Assembly: GCF_013205055.1 (NCBI RefSeq)
Contig: NZ_JABMLF010000002.1
Coordinates: 682,178 to 746,177, forward strand
Source: Rathayibacter sp. VKM Ac-2856
Lineage (GTDB): Bacteria > Actinomycetota > Actinomycetes > Actinomycetales > Microbacteriaceae
Reading direction: 5' to 3'
Length of the DNA: 64,000 bases
Under the pieces are notes generated by a model that saw only the letters and a list, made by a program, of their open reading frames with translations, searched no databases and had not been told where the DNA came from. Both the position numbers and the translations under genes were made by a program. Of this stretch, positions 18,351-26,562 are shown in pieces; the first letter of the stretch is position 1, and the number at the start of each line of letters is the position of its first letter.

Positions 18351-18890
18351 ATGTTCGAACCCGAAGGATCCGCGCGCCCGGTCGCCCGGATCATGTCCGT
18401 GACCGCCGCACTGCTGATCGGCGCCGTGCTGGTCGGCGGCGCCGTGGGGGCCGCCGTCGCCGTGGCCCTCTACCTCCCGAGCGCCCTCGCGACCGGCGAG
18501 CTCGACGCCTCCGCGCTGGTCGGCTTCGGGATGCTGATGGGGGTCGCCTCCGGTGCCGGCCTGGGCGCGGTAGGTGGGATCGGCGCGGTCGCCGGCATGA
18601 TCTCGGTCCGCGCGGTGAGCCGCCGCGACGGCGCCTTCGTCATCGGCACGAGCATCGGCGCCGCGTTCGGCGTGCTGGTCCTCGCCGCGAACCTCCTGGT
18701 CAGCCGCGACGCCGCCACCTGGATCACCGCACTCCTCGCCACCGCCGCCGCCTTCCTCCTCTGCGCCTGGGGCTCCTGGCTGCTGACCCGCCGCGAGCAC
18801 TCCTGGGAGCGCGCCCACGCCTCGGAGCGCCGCCGCCCCACCGCCGTCCCCACCCACCTCCGGCACGCGGATCCGCCGCCGGCACGCTGA
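18351..18890 (+). CDS. Small membrane protein, unknown
   Basis: A 179-residue protein with four hydrophobic segments (about 12-40, 55-80, 97-117 and 124-146) rich in Ala, Gly and Val, followed by a basic cytoplasmic tail. I do not recognise a family. The last dozen codons (HLRHADPPPAR) are made of the cggcacg repeat that forms the adjacent array. The natural 3' end has apparently been replaced or extended by the repeat. Confidence 0.6.
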   Translation: MFEPEGSARPVARIMSVTAALLIGAVLVGGAVGAAVAVALYLPSALATGELDASALVGFGMLMGVASGAGLGAVGGIGAVAGMISVRAVSRRDGAFVIGTSIGAAFGVLVLAANLLVSRDAATWITALLATAAAFLLCAWGSWLLTRREHSWERAHASERRRPTAVPTHLRHADPPPAR

Positions 18891-19598
18891 ATCCACCCGA
18901 TCCCGCGAGCCGAGGCCGACTTCACGAGCCGAACCTCTCACCGCCCTCACCTTCGGCACGCGAAAAGACCTCCGGCACGCCAAAACAGCCGGATTCCACG
19001 AGCCGAAGCCGAATCCGCGAGCCGAAGATCCCGACGCCCACCTCGGGCACGTGAAACCACCCCCGGCTCGCGGAATCGGCTGAATCACGCGAGCCGAGGA
19101 CGGAACCACGAGCCGATCGCGCCGACGCCTCAGCTCCGGCACGCGAAACCGGCCTCGGCACGTCGAAACAGCCTGATTCCACGAGCCGAAGCCGACTTCA
19201 CGAGCCGAACCTCTCACCGCCCTCACCTCCGGCACGCGAAAACACCTCCGGCACGCCGAAACAGCCGGATTCCACGAGCCCAGGCCGACTTCACGAGCCG
19301 AACCTCCCGACGACCCACCTCCGGCACGCAAAAGCACCTCCGGCACGCCGAAACAGCCGGATTCCACGAGCCGAGGCCGAGCTCACGAGCCGAAGCAGAC
19401 TTCACGAGCCGAACCTCCGGACGACCCACGTTCGGCACGCGAAAACGGCTCCGGCACGTCGAAACAGCCGGATTCCACGAGCCGAAGCCGACTTCACGAG
19501 CCGAACCTCCCGACGGCCCACCTTCGGCACGCGAAAGAACCTCCGGCACGACGGAACAGCCGGATTCCGCGAGCCGGGGCGGGAATCGCGAGCCGGAG
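18855..19598. repeat. Periodic repeat array 1 (about 90-bp unit)
   Basis: A 0.75-kb block with no gene, built from degenerate units of about 85-95 bp. Each unit carries two ctccggcacgcgaaa-like motifs followed by two tccacgagccgaa-like motifs and a short GC-rich spacer. Around 15 copies of each half-motif are visible. The two motifs are near reverse complements of one another (for example ctccggcacgcgg against ccacgagccggag, two mismatches), so each unit can fold into an imperfect hairpin. An array with the same grammar lies at 45.6-46.2 kb. It sits between the membrane protein gene and purM. Confidence 0.85.
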
Positions 19599-19638
19599 GT
19601 CGGCCGGCAGCGGCGCAGGACGATGCGCGCGCGGCGGG

Positions 19639-20748
19639 TCAGCCCGCGTACGACCCGACCAGGCGCACCGCGCCGCCGTCGACGCCCTTGGCGCCCTGCT
19701 CGAAGCCGTCGAACGAGCGCTCGCTCATCGACACGCGCCCCGCGACCCACGACGGCACGCCCGACGACTCCAGCGCCGCGATCACCGCGGGCGCCGAGTC
19801 GGCGTCGACGACGGCGAACATCCCGATTCCGAGGTTCCACGTACCCTCGGTGCTCTCGAGCGACGCCCCGGACATCGCGGCGAGCGCGCGGAACACGTCG
19901 GACGGGCTCCAGCTCGAGCGCTCGACCTCGACCCAGGACCCGCGGGGCAGCACGCGCGCGAGGTTCGCCGCGATCCCGCCGCCGGTCACGTGGCTGATCG
20001 AGTGCACGCCGGCGCCGAGAGCGTCGTCCTCGAGCACTCGGAGCAGCGGCGACGTGTAGAGGCGGGTCGGCTCGAGCAGCACCTCGCCCACCACTCCCCC
20101 GAGCTCGGCGGAGGTGTCGGTGAAGCGGATCCCCTTCTCGGCGAGGATGTGCCGGACGAGGGAGTACCCGTTGGAGTGCAGCCCGGAGGAGGCCATCGCG
20201 ATCACCAGATCGCCGTCGCGCACGCGGTCGGCGCCGCGCACCGCGTCCGCCTCGACCGCGCCGACGGCGGCGCCGGCCACGTCGTAGTCGTCCGGTCCGA
20301 GCAGTCCGGGGTGCTCGGCGGTCTCGCCGCCGACCAGGGCGGTGCCCGTCGCCGAGCAGGCCCGGGCGATCCCCGCCACGATGTCGGCGATGCGGGTGGG
20401 GACGACCTTCCCGCACGCGATGTAGTCGGTCATGAAGAGCGGGCGGGCGCCGACCACGACGATGTCGTCGACGACCATGCCGACGAGGTCCTGGCCGATC
20501 GTGTCGTGCTTGTCGATCGCCTGCGCGATCGCGACCTTCGTGCCGACGCCGTCGGTCGAGGTCGCGAGCAGCGGCGCCCGGAAGTCCTTGAGGAACGAGA
20601 CGTCGTAGAGACCGGCGAACCCGCCGACTCCCCCGAGCACGTTGCGGTCGTGGGTGGCGGACACCGCCGCCTTCATCAGCTCGACGGCGAGGTCGCCGGC
20701 CGCCGTGTCGACTCCCGCGCGGGCGTAGCTGCTCGTCTCGTTGCTCAC
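19639..20748 (-). CDS. purM: Phosphoribosylformylglycinamidine cyclo-ligase
   Basis: Fifth step of purine synthesis: closes FGAM to AIR with ATP in the cytosol. The 369-residue protein has SYARAGVDTAAGDLAVELMK at the N-terminus, LLATSTDGVGTKV, GETAEHPG and SHVTGGGIAANLARVLP, all standard AIR synthetase motifs. Its length fits the family. It is divergent from purF with a secreted-protein gene in between; in many actinobacteria purF and purM lie head-to-tail. Its 3' end abuts repeat array 1. Confidence 0.95.
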   Translation of the reverse strand: MSNETSSYARAGVDTAAGDLAVELMKAAVSATHDRNVLGGVGGFAGLYDVSFLKDFRAPLLATSTDGVGTKVAIAQAIDKHDTIGQDLVGMVVDDIVVVGARPLFMTDYIACGKVVPTRIADIVAGIARACSATGTALVGGETAEHPGLLGPDDYDVAGAAVGAVEADAVRGADRVRDGDLVIAMASSGLHSNGYSLVRHILAEKGIRFTDTSAELGGVVGEVLLEPTRLYTSPLLRVLEDDALGAGVHSISHVTGGGIAANLARVLPRGSWVEVERSSWSPSDVFRALAAMSGASLESTEGTWNLGIGMFAVVDADSAPAVIAALESSGVPSWVAGRVSMSERSFDGFEQGAKGVDGGAVRLVGSYAG

Positions 20749-20972
20749 GCGACGACCCTACCGAAGGGCCGCGCCGCGCAGACGCTGCGATGCGGGGCGC
20801 TCGGCGATCCCCCGGCAGGCCGAGGATCATCCGCACCCCCGTCAGGGGCTGATCTGACATCCCGGCGAGACGGATGGATGGTTGCGTTGTCATGATCGGC
20901 GCAGTCCCCTTCCGTCAGTGGACGGGCTTCGCGACCGACGCCCGCCCGCCGCAGCCCCCCGAGGAACCCGCG

Positions 20973-22583
20973 ATGCCCGACTCCGCCGCTCCCGTCCCGC
21001 CCGCGAACCCGCTCCGCCGCCGCTCGATCGTGACGGCCGCCGCCTGGTCGGTCCCCACGGTCGCCGTCGTCGTGTCGGCACCGTCGGCCGCCGCCTCGAC
21101 GCCGCCCGAGCCCGTCGGTCCGCCCGACCTGATCGACGTGACCGGCTTCGAGAGCGTCCGCTGCGACGTCGTCCCGGCCGGCACGGTCGTGTTCCGGGCC
21201 CTCGACGGGACGTCCCCCGCGGCGAAGGGCGGCGCGGTGGCGGTCACGCTCCCTCCCGGTCTGAGCTTCTCCGCCGGCGGGACCTCCGCCGTGGTCGTCG
21301 TCGGCGAGGAGGGCGTCGTCTCGGTGCCGGCGTTCACGGCGTCGGGCTCCGCCGGCTCCTACACGATCACGGCCGCGTACGGGACGGCGACCGCCGTCGC
21401 GCAGGGGACGGTGACGGCGAAGCCGGGACAGGTGGTGGAGCTCACCCGCTCCCCCGGCGACGGCAACCAGGCGCCGCGGTTCTCGGCCGCCGCCGTGCCC
21501 GGCCTCGTCGACGGCGTCCACGGCGCGATCTCCGGCGACGAGCTCGCCGGCAGCGCCGGTCGGAACGCGGCCGTGATCACGGCGGGCGGACAGGTGCACT
21601 ACTGGGGCGCGAACGTCGGCGCCCCGGTCACCGCTCCCGGGACGCTGCTGTTCAGCGGAACCCCGGTGACGGGCATGGTGTTCGTGGACACCTGGACCTG
21701 CGCGCAGGCCGGCAACACCTCGACCGGTGGAATCGCCGCCGGGATCCGACCGGACGCCGTCTACCAGTGGGCGCGCACCGGCACCGGCGCGGGTCCGCTC
21801 ACCGTGGTCGCCGCGACCGGGATCAGCGGCACCGTGCTCGCCGCCGAGTCGAACGACGGCTACAGCTACGTCCTCACGAGCAGCGGACTGCACTGGTGGG
21901 CGAACGCGACCTCGGGAGACCGCGTCACCGCGACGCTGATCGCGGGCACGGCCGGAGCGACGGCGATCAGCACCTGGAGCCACCGCCGCGCGAACGGCGA
22001 GCTCGTCTTCGGCGGCGGGGTCCTGCTCGCCGACGGCGGCGTGAGCCTCTGGAGTGGGAGCCACGCCCTCGCCCCGTCGGTCGGCGCGCCCGCGGACATC
22101 GTCGAGTTCCAGGCCGGCCAGGCCTCGACCTACGCCCTCACCGGATCCGGTGAGCTGTGGACGCAGGGCGTCGCCTTCGCCCCCTCGGCCGGCGGAACGT
22201 CCTGGACCCTGCGCGCGGCGGACGTCTCGACCAGCAACGCCTGGTCCTTCGAGGGGTACACCGGCGGCGTCTACGTCACCACGGCGGGCGCGGCCGTGCA
22301 GTTCATGGCCGCGCAGCCGGCCGGCGGCATCGTCTTCCGCACGGAGGCGAAGACGCTCGCCGCGGGCGTCTCACTGACCAAGGTGTTCAGCACCGACGGC
22401 ACCTACTTCGCGCTCGCCTCGAACGCGACCGTGTACGCGTGGGGCGGCAACCTGGACAACGCCGGCCGCTCGCAGCCCGTCCTCGTCGCCGGCGTCACCG
22501 ACACCACCGACCTCAACGCCTGGGGCTTCCACGGCCCGTCCTACGTCGGCGGCGGGTACGTCATCTCCTCGACCGGCTGCTGA
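20973..22583 (+). CDS. Secreted RCC1/beta-propeller-like protein
   Basis: A 536-residue exported protein. The ATG at 20973 has gaggaa 8 bases upstream and gives a twin-Arg N-terminus (PLRRRSIVTAAAW) with a cleavage site near PSAAAS. An Ig-like strand-rich domain comes first (about 45-155). Recurring blades follow: AAVITAGGQVHYWGANVG, YVLTSSGLHWWANATSG, VLLADGGVSLWSGS, YALTGSGELWTQG and FALASNATVYAWGGNLDNAG. The 'W.G' ends of these blades resemble RCC1 repeats of a beta-propeller, so a cell-surface or secreted binding role is inferred. It separates purM from purF. Confidence 0.7.
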   Translation: MPDSAAPVPPANPLRRRSIVTAAAWSVPTVAVVVSAPSAAASTPPEPVGPPDLIDVTGFESVRCDVVPAGTVVFRALDGTSPAAKGGAVAVTLPPGLSFSAGGTSAVVVVGEEGVVSVPAFTASGSAGSYTITAAYGTATAVAQGTVTAKPGQVVELTRSPGDGNQAPRFSAAAVPGLVDGVHGAISGDELAGSAGRNAAVITAGGQVHYWGANVGAPVTAPGTLLFSGTPVTGMVFVDTWTCAQAGNTSTGGIAAGIRPDAVYQWARTGTGAGPLTVVAATGISGTVLAAESNDGYSYVLTSSGLHWWANATSGDRVTATLIAGTAGATAISTWSHRRANGELVFGGGVLLADGGVSLWSGSHALAPSVGAPADIVEFQAGQASTYALTGSGELWTQGVAFAPSAGGTSWTLRAADVSTSNAWSFEGYTGGVYVTTAGAAVQFMAAQPAGGIVFRTEAKTLAAGVSLTKVFSTDGTYFALASNATVYAWGGNLDNAGRSQPVLVAGVTDTTDLNAWGFHGPSYVGGGYVISSTGC

Positions 22584-22589
22584 CGCCGT

Positions 22590-22639
22590 CGGATCCGCCC
22601 GCGCCACGGCGCCCGCGCGCCCCCGCCTCGGCGGATCCG
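22590..22639 (+). terminator. Possible hairpin terminator before purF
   Basis: The perfect 10-bp inverted repeat cggatccgcc/ggcggatccg is separated by a 30-base GC-rich loop, directly after the stop of the secreted protein. The long loop and absence of a T-run make this uncertain. Confidence 0.35.
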
Positions 22640-22727
22640 CCGGGAGCGAACCGTTAGGGGATGCGTCCTCCGCGTGCCAGGATGGACCGTCAATCCCCCC
22701 TGCTATCCCCTTGGGAGCCCCTCCGGC

Positions 22728-24185
22728 ATGTGCGGAATCGTTGGGATCGTGTCCTCCGGACCGGTCAACCAGTCCATCTACGACAGCCTCTCCCTCCTGC
22801 AGCACCGCGGCCAGGACTCGACCGGCATCGCGACCGCCGACGGCAGCACGCTGCACATCAAGAAGGCGGCGGGGCAGGTCCGCGAGGCGTTCCGTACCCG
22901 CGACATGCGCTCGCTGCTCGGCACCATGGGCCTCGGGCACGTGCGCTACGCGACGAAGGGCAACGCGGAGCGCGAGGAGGAGGCGCAGCCGTTCTACGTG
23001 AACGCGCCGTACGGCATCATCCTCATCCACAACGGCAACCTGACGAACACGCGCGAGCTCACCGAGGAGCTCTTCACCGTCGATCGGCGCCACCTCAACA
23101 CCACCTCCGACACGGAGCTGCTGGTCAACGTGCTCGCGAACGAGCTGCAGGCCTCGATCTCCGGCCGCGACCTCGACGCCGACGAGGTGTTCGACGCGGT
23201 GTCCCGCGTGCACGAGCGCGTCGAGGGCTCGTACGCCACGATCGCGCTGATCGCCGGGCACGGCCTGCTCGCGTTCCGCGACCCGTTCGGCATCCGTCCG
23301 CTGATCGTCGGCCGCCGCTTCAATGTGAACGGGCCGGACGACTGGGTGGTCGCCTCCGAGTCCCTGGTGCTCGAGGCCCAGGGCTTCGAGATCGTGCGCG
23401 ACGTCGCTCCCGGCGAGGCGATCTTCATCACCCCCGACGGTCGGATGACCAGCCGCCAGTGCGCGAAGAACCCGCGCCTCATCCCGTGCTCGTTCGAGTA
23501 CGTCTACCTCGCCCGCCCGGACTCGATCCTCTCGGGCATCTCGGTCTACGAGGCCCGGCTGCGCCTCGGCGACCGCCTCGCCGACACCATCGCCCAGTAC
23601 ACGCCGGGCGGCGCGATCGACGTGGTCATGCCGATCCCGGACTCCTCGCGCCCCGCGGCGATGCAGGTCGCGCAGAAGCTCGGCATCCCGTACCGCGAGG
23701 GGTTCTACAAGAACCGCTACGTCGGCCGGACGTTCATCATGCCCGGGCAGGCGGTGCGCAAGAAGTCGGTGCGGCAGAAGCTGAACGCGATGTCGAGCGA
23801 GTTCAAGGGCAAGAACGTGCTGATCGTCGACGACTCGATCGTCCGCGGCACGACCTCCAAGGAGATCGTCGACATGGCCCGCACGGCCGGCGCGAACAGC
23901 GTCACCTTCGCCTCCGCGGCCCCGCCGGTGCGCTACCCGCACGTCTACGGCATCAACATGCCGTCACGGCAGGAGCTCGTCGCGCACAACCGCCGGATCC
24001 CCGAGATCTCGGAGGCGATCGGCGCCGACTACCTGATCTACCAGGAGGTCGCCGACATGAAGGCGGCGATCCTCGAGGGCTCGGACGTCACCGATCTCGA
24101 GACGAGCTGCTTCACCGGCGAGTACGTCACGGGCACCGTCACCCCGGAGTACCTCGACTGGGTGGAGCGCACCCAGCTGAGCTGA
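22728..24185 (+). CDS. purF: Amidophosphoribosyltransferase
   Basis: First committed step of purine synthesis: PRPP plus glutamine gives phosphoribosylamine. It is 485 residues long. MCGIVGIVSS puts the catalytic Cys at position 2, with no propeptide. NTN-hydrolase motifs GLGHVRYAT, IHNGNLTN and DPFGIRPL follow. The PRPP loop VLIVDDSIVRGTTS lies at about 364-377. The start was fixed by the obligatory N-terminal Cys. Confidence 0.97.
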   Translation: MCGIVGIVSSGPVNQSIYDSLSLLQHRGQDSTGIATADGSTLHIKKAAGQVREAFRTRDMRSLLGTMGLGHVRYATKGNAEREEEAQPFYVNAPYGIILIHNGNLTNTRELTEELFTVDRRHLNTTSDTELLVNVLANELQASISGRDLDADEVFDAVSRVHERVEGSYATIALIAGHGLLAFRDPFGIRPLIVGRRFNVNGPDDWVVASESLVLEAQGFEIVRDVAPGEAIFITPDGRMTSRQCAKNPRLIPCSFEYVYLARPDSILSGISVYEARLRLGDRLADTIAQYTPGGAIDVVMPIPDSSRPAAMQVAQKLGIPYREGFYKNRYVGRTFIMPGQAVRKKSVRQKLNAMSSEFKGKNVLIVDDSIVRGTTSKEIVDMARTAGANSVTFASAAPPVRYPHVYGINMPSRQELVAHNRRIPEISEAIGADYLIYQEVADMKAAILEGSDVTDLETSCFTGEYVTGTVTPEYLDWVERTQLS

Positions 24186-24195
24186 CGCTGGGAGG

Positions 24196-24231
24196 GCGCG
24201 CATCCGGCAGGCACAGGCCCCGGGTGCGCGC
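24196..24231 (+). terminator. Hairpin terminator after purF
   Basis: Arms gcgcgcatccgg and ccgggtgcgcgc (12 bp, one G-T pair) enclose a 12-base loop, starting 11 bases after the purF stop. Confidence 0.55.
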
Positions 24232-24307
24232 AACGGGGTGCACGCGGAGCGGCGCAGCGGTCATGATCATGGGGCGCCGATCCGTGCGCCCGAGACGAGG
24301 AGTCCCT

Positions 24308-24433
24308 GTGATCTATCGACTGCTGCCCCTGATCCTGACGTTCGTCGCGGGTCGCCTGAGGAAGTCGCAGAAGGCCAAGCGCGCCACGCAGAACGCCGCG
24401 CGCTCGACGAGCCGCAGCCGCAAGCGCCGCTGA
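24308..24433 (+). CDS. Tiny basic membrane-anchored protein, 41 aa
   Basis: The GTG start at 24308 is preceded by gaggag at ideal spacing. The protein is VIYRLLPLILTFVAGRL followed by about 24 residues dominated by Lys, Arg, Ser and Thr and ending SRKRR. It thus has one hydrophobic segment and a strongly basic tail, suggesting a membrane peptide whose tail could contact nucleic acid or acidic lipid. Family unknown to me. It ends 11 bases from a convergent membrane-protein gene. Confidence 0.6.
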   Translation: MIYRLLPLILTFVAGRLRKSQKAKRATQNAARSTSRSRKRR

Positions 24434-24444
24434 GCGCCCGCTCT

Positions 24445-24837
24445 CTAGCGCGTCGAGGCGTCCGGCTCCGCGCCGGGCGCCTCGCTGCCGTTCGGGGCGT
24501 CGGGAGTCTCGCCCACGGTGGACTCGCGGGCCACGGTGCGCTCGGCCGTGGCGCGCACGACGCGACGGCCGACGACGCGGTCGAGGACCACGACGACGAG
24601 GGCGGCGAGACCTCCGAAGATCGTCACGAAGAGCAGCAGGCTGAAGCCGAAGACCTGCGCCTGGCTGAAGCCGTCGGTCTCGGGCAGCGCGAAGGTGAGC
24701 ACGAAGGCGACGATCGCGCCGAGTCCTGCGCCGAGCGCGAGGATGCGCCAGACCCGCGGCGAGCGGCGGACGTCGACCTCCTCGCGGGTGATCTCGACGT
24801 CGTCGGGGCGCGGCGAGGAGTCGAGCGGATCGGTCAT
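24445..24837 (-). CDS. Two-helix membrane protein, unknown
   Basis: A 130-residue protein with an acidic N-terminus (TDPLDSSPRPDDVEITREEVDV), two transmembrane segments (about 30-52 and 60-85) and a basic then acidic C-terminal tail. It resembles small conserved actinobacterial membrane proteins found beside purF, but I cannot name a function. The ATG at 24837 has a ggagg ribosome site. A longer upstream frame runs through repeat DNA and was rejected. Confidence 0.7.
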   Translation of the reverse strand: MTDPLDSSPRPDDVEITREEVDVRRSPRVWRILALGAGLGAIVAFVLTFALPETDGFSQAQVFGFSLLLFVTIFGGLAALVVVVLDRVVGRRVVRATAERTVARESTVGETPDAPNGSEAPGAEPDASTR

Positions 24838-25255
24838 GCCTCCATTCTCCCCTGTGCTCGCCCGGGTGCGGGCCGTGTGGAGAAGTGCGCGGAGATCGGG
24901 TAGCGGGGTGTCGATGCGGCGCTGCGACGTCGTGCTGCCGGGGTCTCGATACGCCGCTCCGCGGCTACTCGACCAGCATGGGGGCGCCGCTCCGCGGCTG
25001 CTCGATCGGCATGGCCGGCCGCTGCGCGGCTGCTTCAGCCGGAGGCGCGCCCGCCCCATGCTGATCGAGTAGCCGGCGCCGCCGGCGTATCGAGATCCGC
25101 CCACCGCAGAGACCTCCTGCTGCCGGGGTCTCGATACGCCGCTGCGCGGCTACTCGACCAGCATGGGGAGGGGCGCTTTCCTGTGGCCGAGCGGGAACCT
25201 GCGCACCACCATGCTGATCGAGTAGCCGGCGCCGCCGGCGTATCGAGATCCGCGG
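24838..25255. repeat. Family 1 repeat cluster
   Basis: A single right arm occupies 24940-24980, a complete two-arm element 25057-25164 and a single left arm 25210-25253. The stem tips here are ccggcgccgccgg and gccgctgcgcggc. The last copy runs into the stop codon of the LysR gene. No gene is seen. Confidence 0.8.
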
Positions 25256-26158
25256 TCAGAGGGTGTGCAGGAGGCGGCCGGCCTGGGCGCGCAGCTCGCG
25301 GACGACGGTGCGGACGGAGAGGCGCTCGGCGCGGTCCGGGCGCATCAGCGCGACGATGTGGCGGACCGAGCTGACTCCGCGCAGGGGCTTCACGACGATG
25401 CCGGTCGTGCCGGCGGTGTAACGCGGGACCACCGCGATGCCGAGGCCCGCCGCGACGAAGGCCTCCGTCACGCGTGTCGACGCGAAGCGCTGCTCGACCC
25501 GCACCGGCTCGCCCGAGGTCGTCTCGATCTCCTGCATGATCCGCTCGAACGGGAAGCCGTCGGGCACGCCGATCCAGGTCTCGCCGACGAGGTCGCCCGC
25601 CGTCACCGTGGCGCGGTCGGCCAGCCGGTGCCCGAGCGGCAGAGCGATGTCGAGCGGCTCGACCATCAGCTCCGCCATCGCGAGCCCGTGCCCCGCCCAG
25701 GCGCTGCGGCCCGTGGGCGAGTGCGCGAGGACGATGTCGAAGTCGGCGGTGAGGTCGAGGAACTCGTCGGTGCCGGGGTCCGCGTCCTCGCAGTGCACCA
25801 CGAGCCCCTCGACACTGCGCAGCGCGACGAGCGCCTCGGGCAGGAGCATCTGCCCGGCCGTCGGGAAGGTGGCGATCGTGACCTCGCCGATCGGGTTGTT
25901 CTTGAAGGTCTGCCAGACCGCGTCGGCGCGCTCGAGCGCGGTCGCGATCTCGGTGGCGCTGCGGGCCAGCTCGCGACCCGCCGCAGTGAGGACGACACCG
26001 CGCCCCGAGCGCTCGATCAGCGGCACTCCGGCCTCGCGCTCGAGGACCTTCAGCTGCTGCGACACCGCGGAGGGAGTGCGGTGCGTCGCCGCCGCCACGG
26101 CGGTGATCGAGCGCCGCATCGAGAGCTCCCTGAGCAGTTCCAGCCGGCGCAAGTCCAT
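25256..26158 (-). CDS. LysR-family transcriptional regulator
   Basis: A 300-residue regulator. The N-terminal winged helix reads LELLRELSMRRSITAVAAAT then TPSAVSQQLKVLEREAG. The effector domain has VTIATFPTAGQMLLPEAL and GLGIAVVPRYTAG. It is divergent from a 36-residue membrane peptide gene across a 143-base gap with inverted repeats, so it likely controls that gene and itself. Effector unknown. Confidence 0.9.
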   Translation of the reverse strand: MDLRRLELLRELSMRRSITAVAAATHRTPSAVSQQLKVLEREAGVPLIERSGRGVVLTAAGRELARSATEIATALERADAVWQTFKNNPIGEVTIATFPTAGQMLLPEALVALRSVEGLVVHCEDADPGTDEFLDLTADFDIVLAHSPTGRSAWAGHGLAMAELMVEPLDIALPLGHRLADRATVTAGDLVGETWIGVPDGFPFERIMQEIETTSGEPVRVEQRFASTRVTEAFVAAGLGIAVVPRYTAGTTGIVVKPLRGVSSVRHIVALMRPDRAERLSVRTVVRELRAQAGRLLHTL

Positions 26159-26301
26159 GTAGCAACGCTACACGTCAGGCCAAGAACAGTTCGATTGTCC
26201 TAAGGAACAGAAGGCCCGAGAGTGGACGTTGTACAGAGCATCCCGGCGGATGGATCGCCAAACCTGGCAGACACGTCGGAGCAACGAAAGGCAGAACACT
26301 C
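26159..26301. promoter_or_regulatory. Divergent promoter region of the LysR gene and a small protein gene
   Basis: This relatively AT-rich gap holds two inverted repeats. gtagcaacgctac (26159-26171) abuts the LysR start. gttcgattgtcctaaggaac (26189-26208) has 4-bp arms 12 bases apart, roughly the dyad size LysR proteins bind. Promoter boxes cannot be assigned with confidence. Confidence 0.45.
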
Positions 26302-26412
26302 ATGAGCATCGCACTCCTCGTCGTCCTCGGTGCCGTCGCCGCATGGGGCACGGTGTCGACGGTGCTCGTCGCCAGCCGCGACGGATACCGTCAGGTCCCC
26401 GTCCGCCACTGA
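26302..26412 (+). CDS. Single-helix membrane peptide, 36 aa
   Basis: The ATG at 26302 follows an aaaggcag ribosome site. The product begins MSIALLVVLGAVAAWGTV, continues to STVLVASRDGYRQVPVRH and stops at 26412. One transmembrane helix is followed by a short basic tail. A strong hairpin follows, so it is a complete transcription unit. It is divergent from the LysR regulator, which is its likely controller. Function unknown. Confidence 0.6.
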   Translation: MSIALLVVLGAVAAWGTVSTVLVASRDGYRQVPVRH

Positions 26413-26447
26413 GCCCCGCGCTCCGCGACAGCACCTCATCGCGTTCC

Positions 26448-26479
26448 GAACGCCGTCTCCCCTCGGGGAGGCGGCGTTC
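26448..26479 (+). terminator. Hairpin terminator after the 36-aa gene
   Basis: Arms gaacgccgtctccc and gggaggcggcgttc (14 bp, one G-T pair) with a ctcg tetraloop, 36 bases past the stop. Confidence 0.75.
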
Positions 26480-26520
26480 TCGCGTTCCCCCGGGGGTCGC
26501 GCATCCCTGGAGACGCGAGA

Positions 26521-26548
26521 AGGCCCCGCGGCGCGAACCGCGGGGCCT
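26521..26548 (-). terminator. Hairpin terminator of the 5'-nucleotidase gene
   Basis: The perfect 11-bp stem aggccccgcgg/ccgcggggcct has a 6-base loop, 15 bases beyond the minus-strand nucleotidase stop. On that strand it is followed by tctcgcgtctcc. It probably works in both directions. Confidence 0.75.
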
Positions 26549-26562
26549 CTCCTGTGCGAGTG

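Noticed and set aside
16944-19367. An 807-codon minus-strand frame across the AraC gene and array 1
   Set aside because: Its first part is translated repeat array (serial CRRCF-type peptides) and the rest is antisense to the AraC and Nudix genes.
18855-19598. CRISPR array
   Set aside because: Units are long and degenerate, with internal inverted motifs and no constant repeat plus unique spacer pattern; no cas genes are present.
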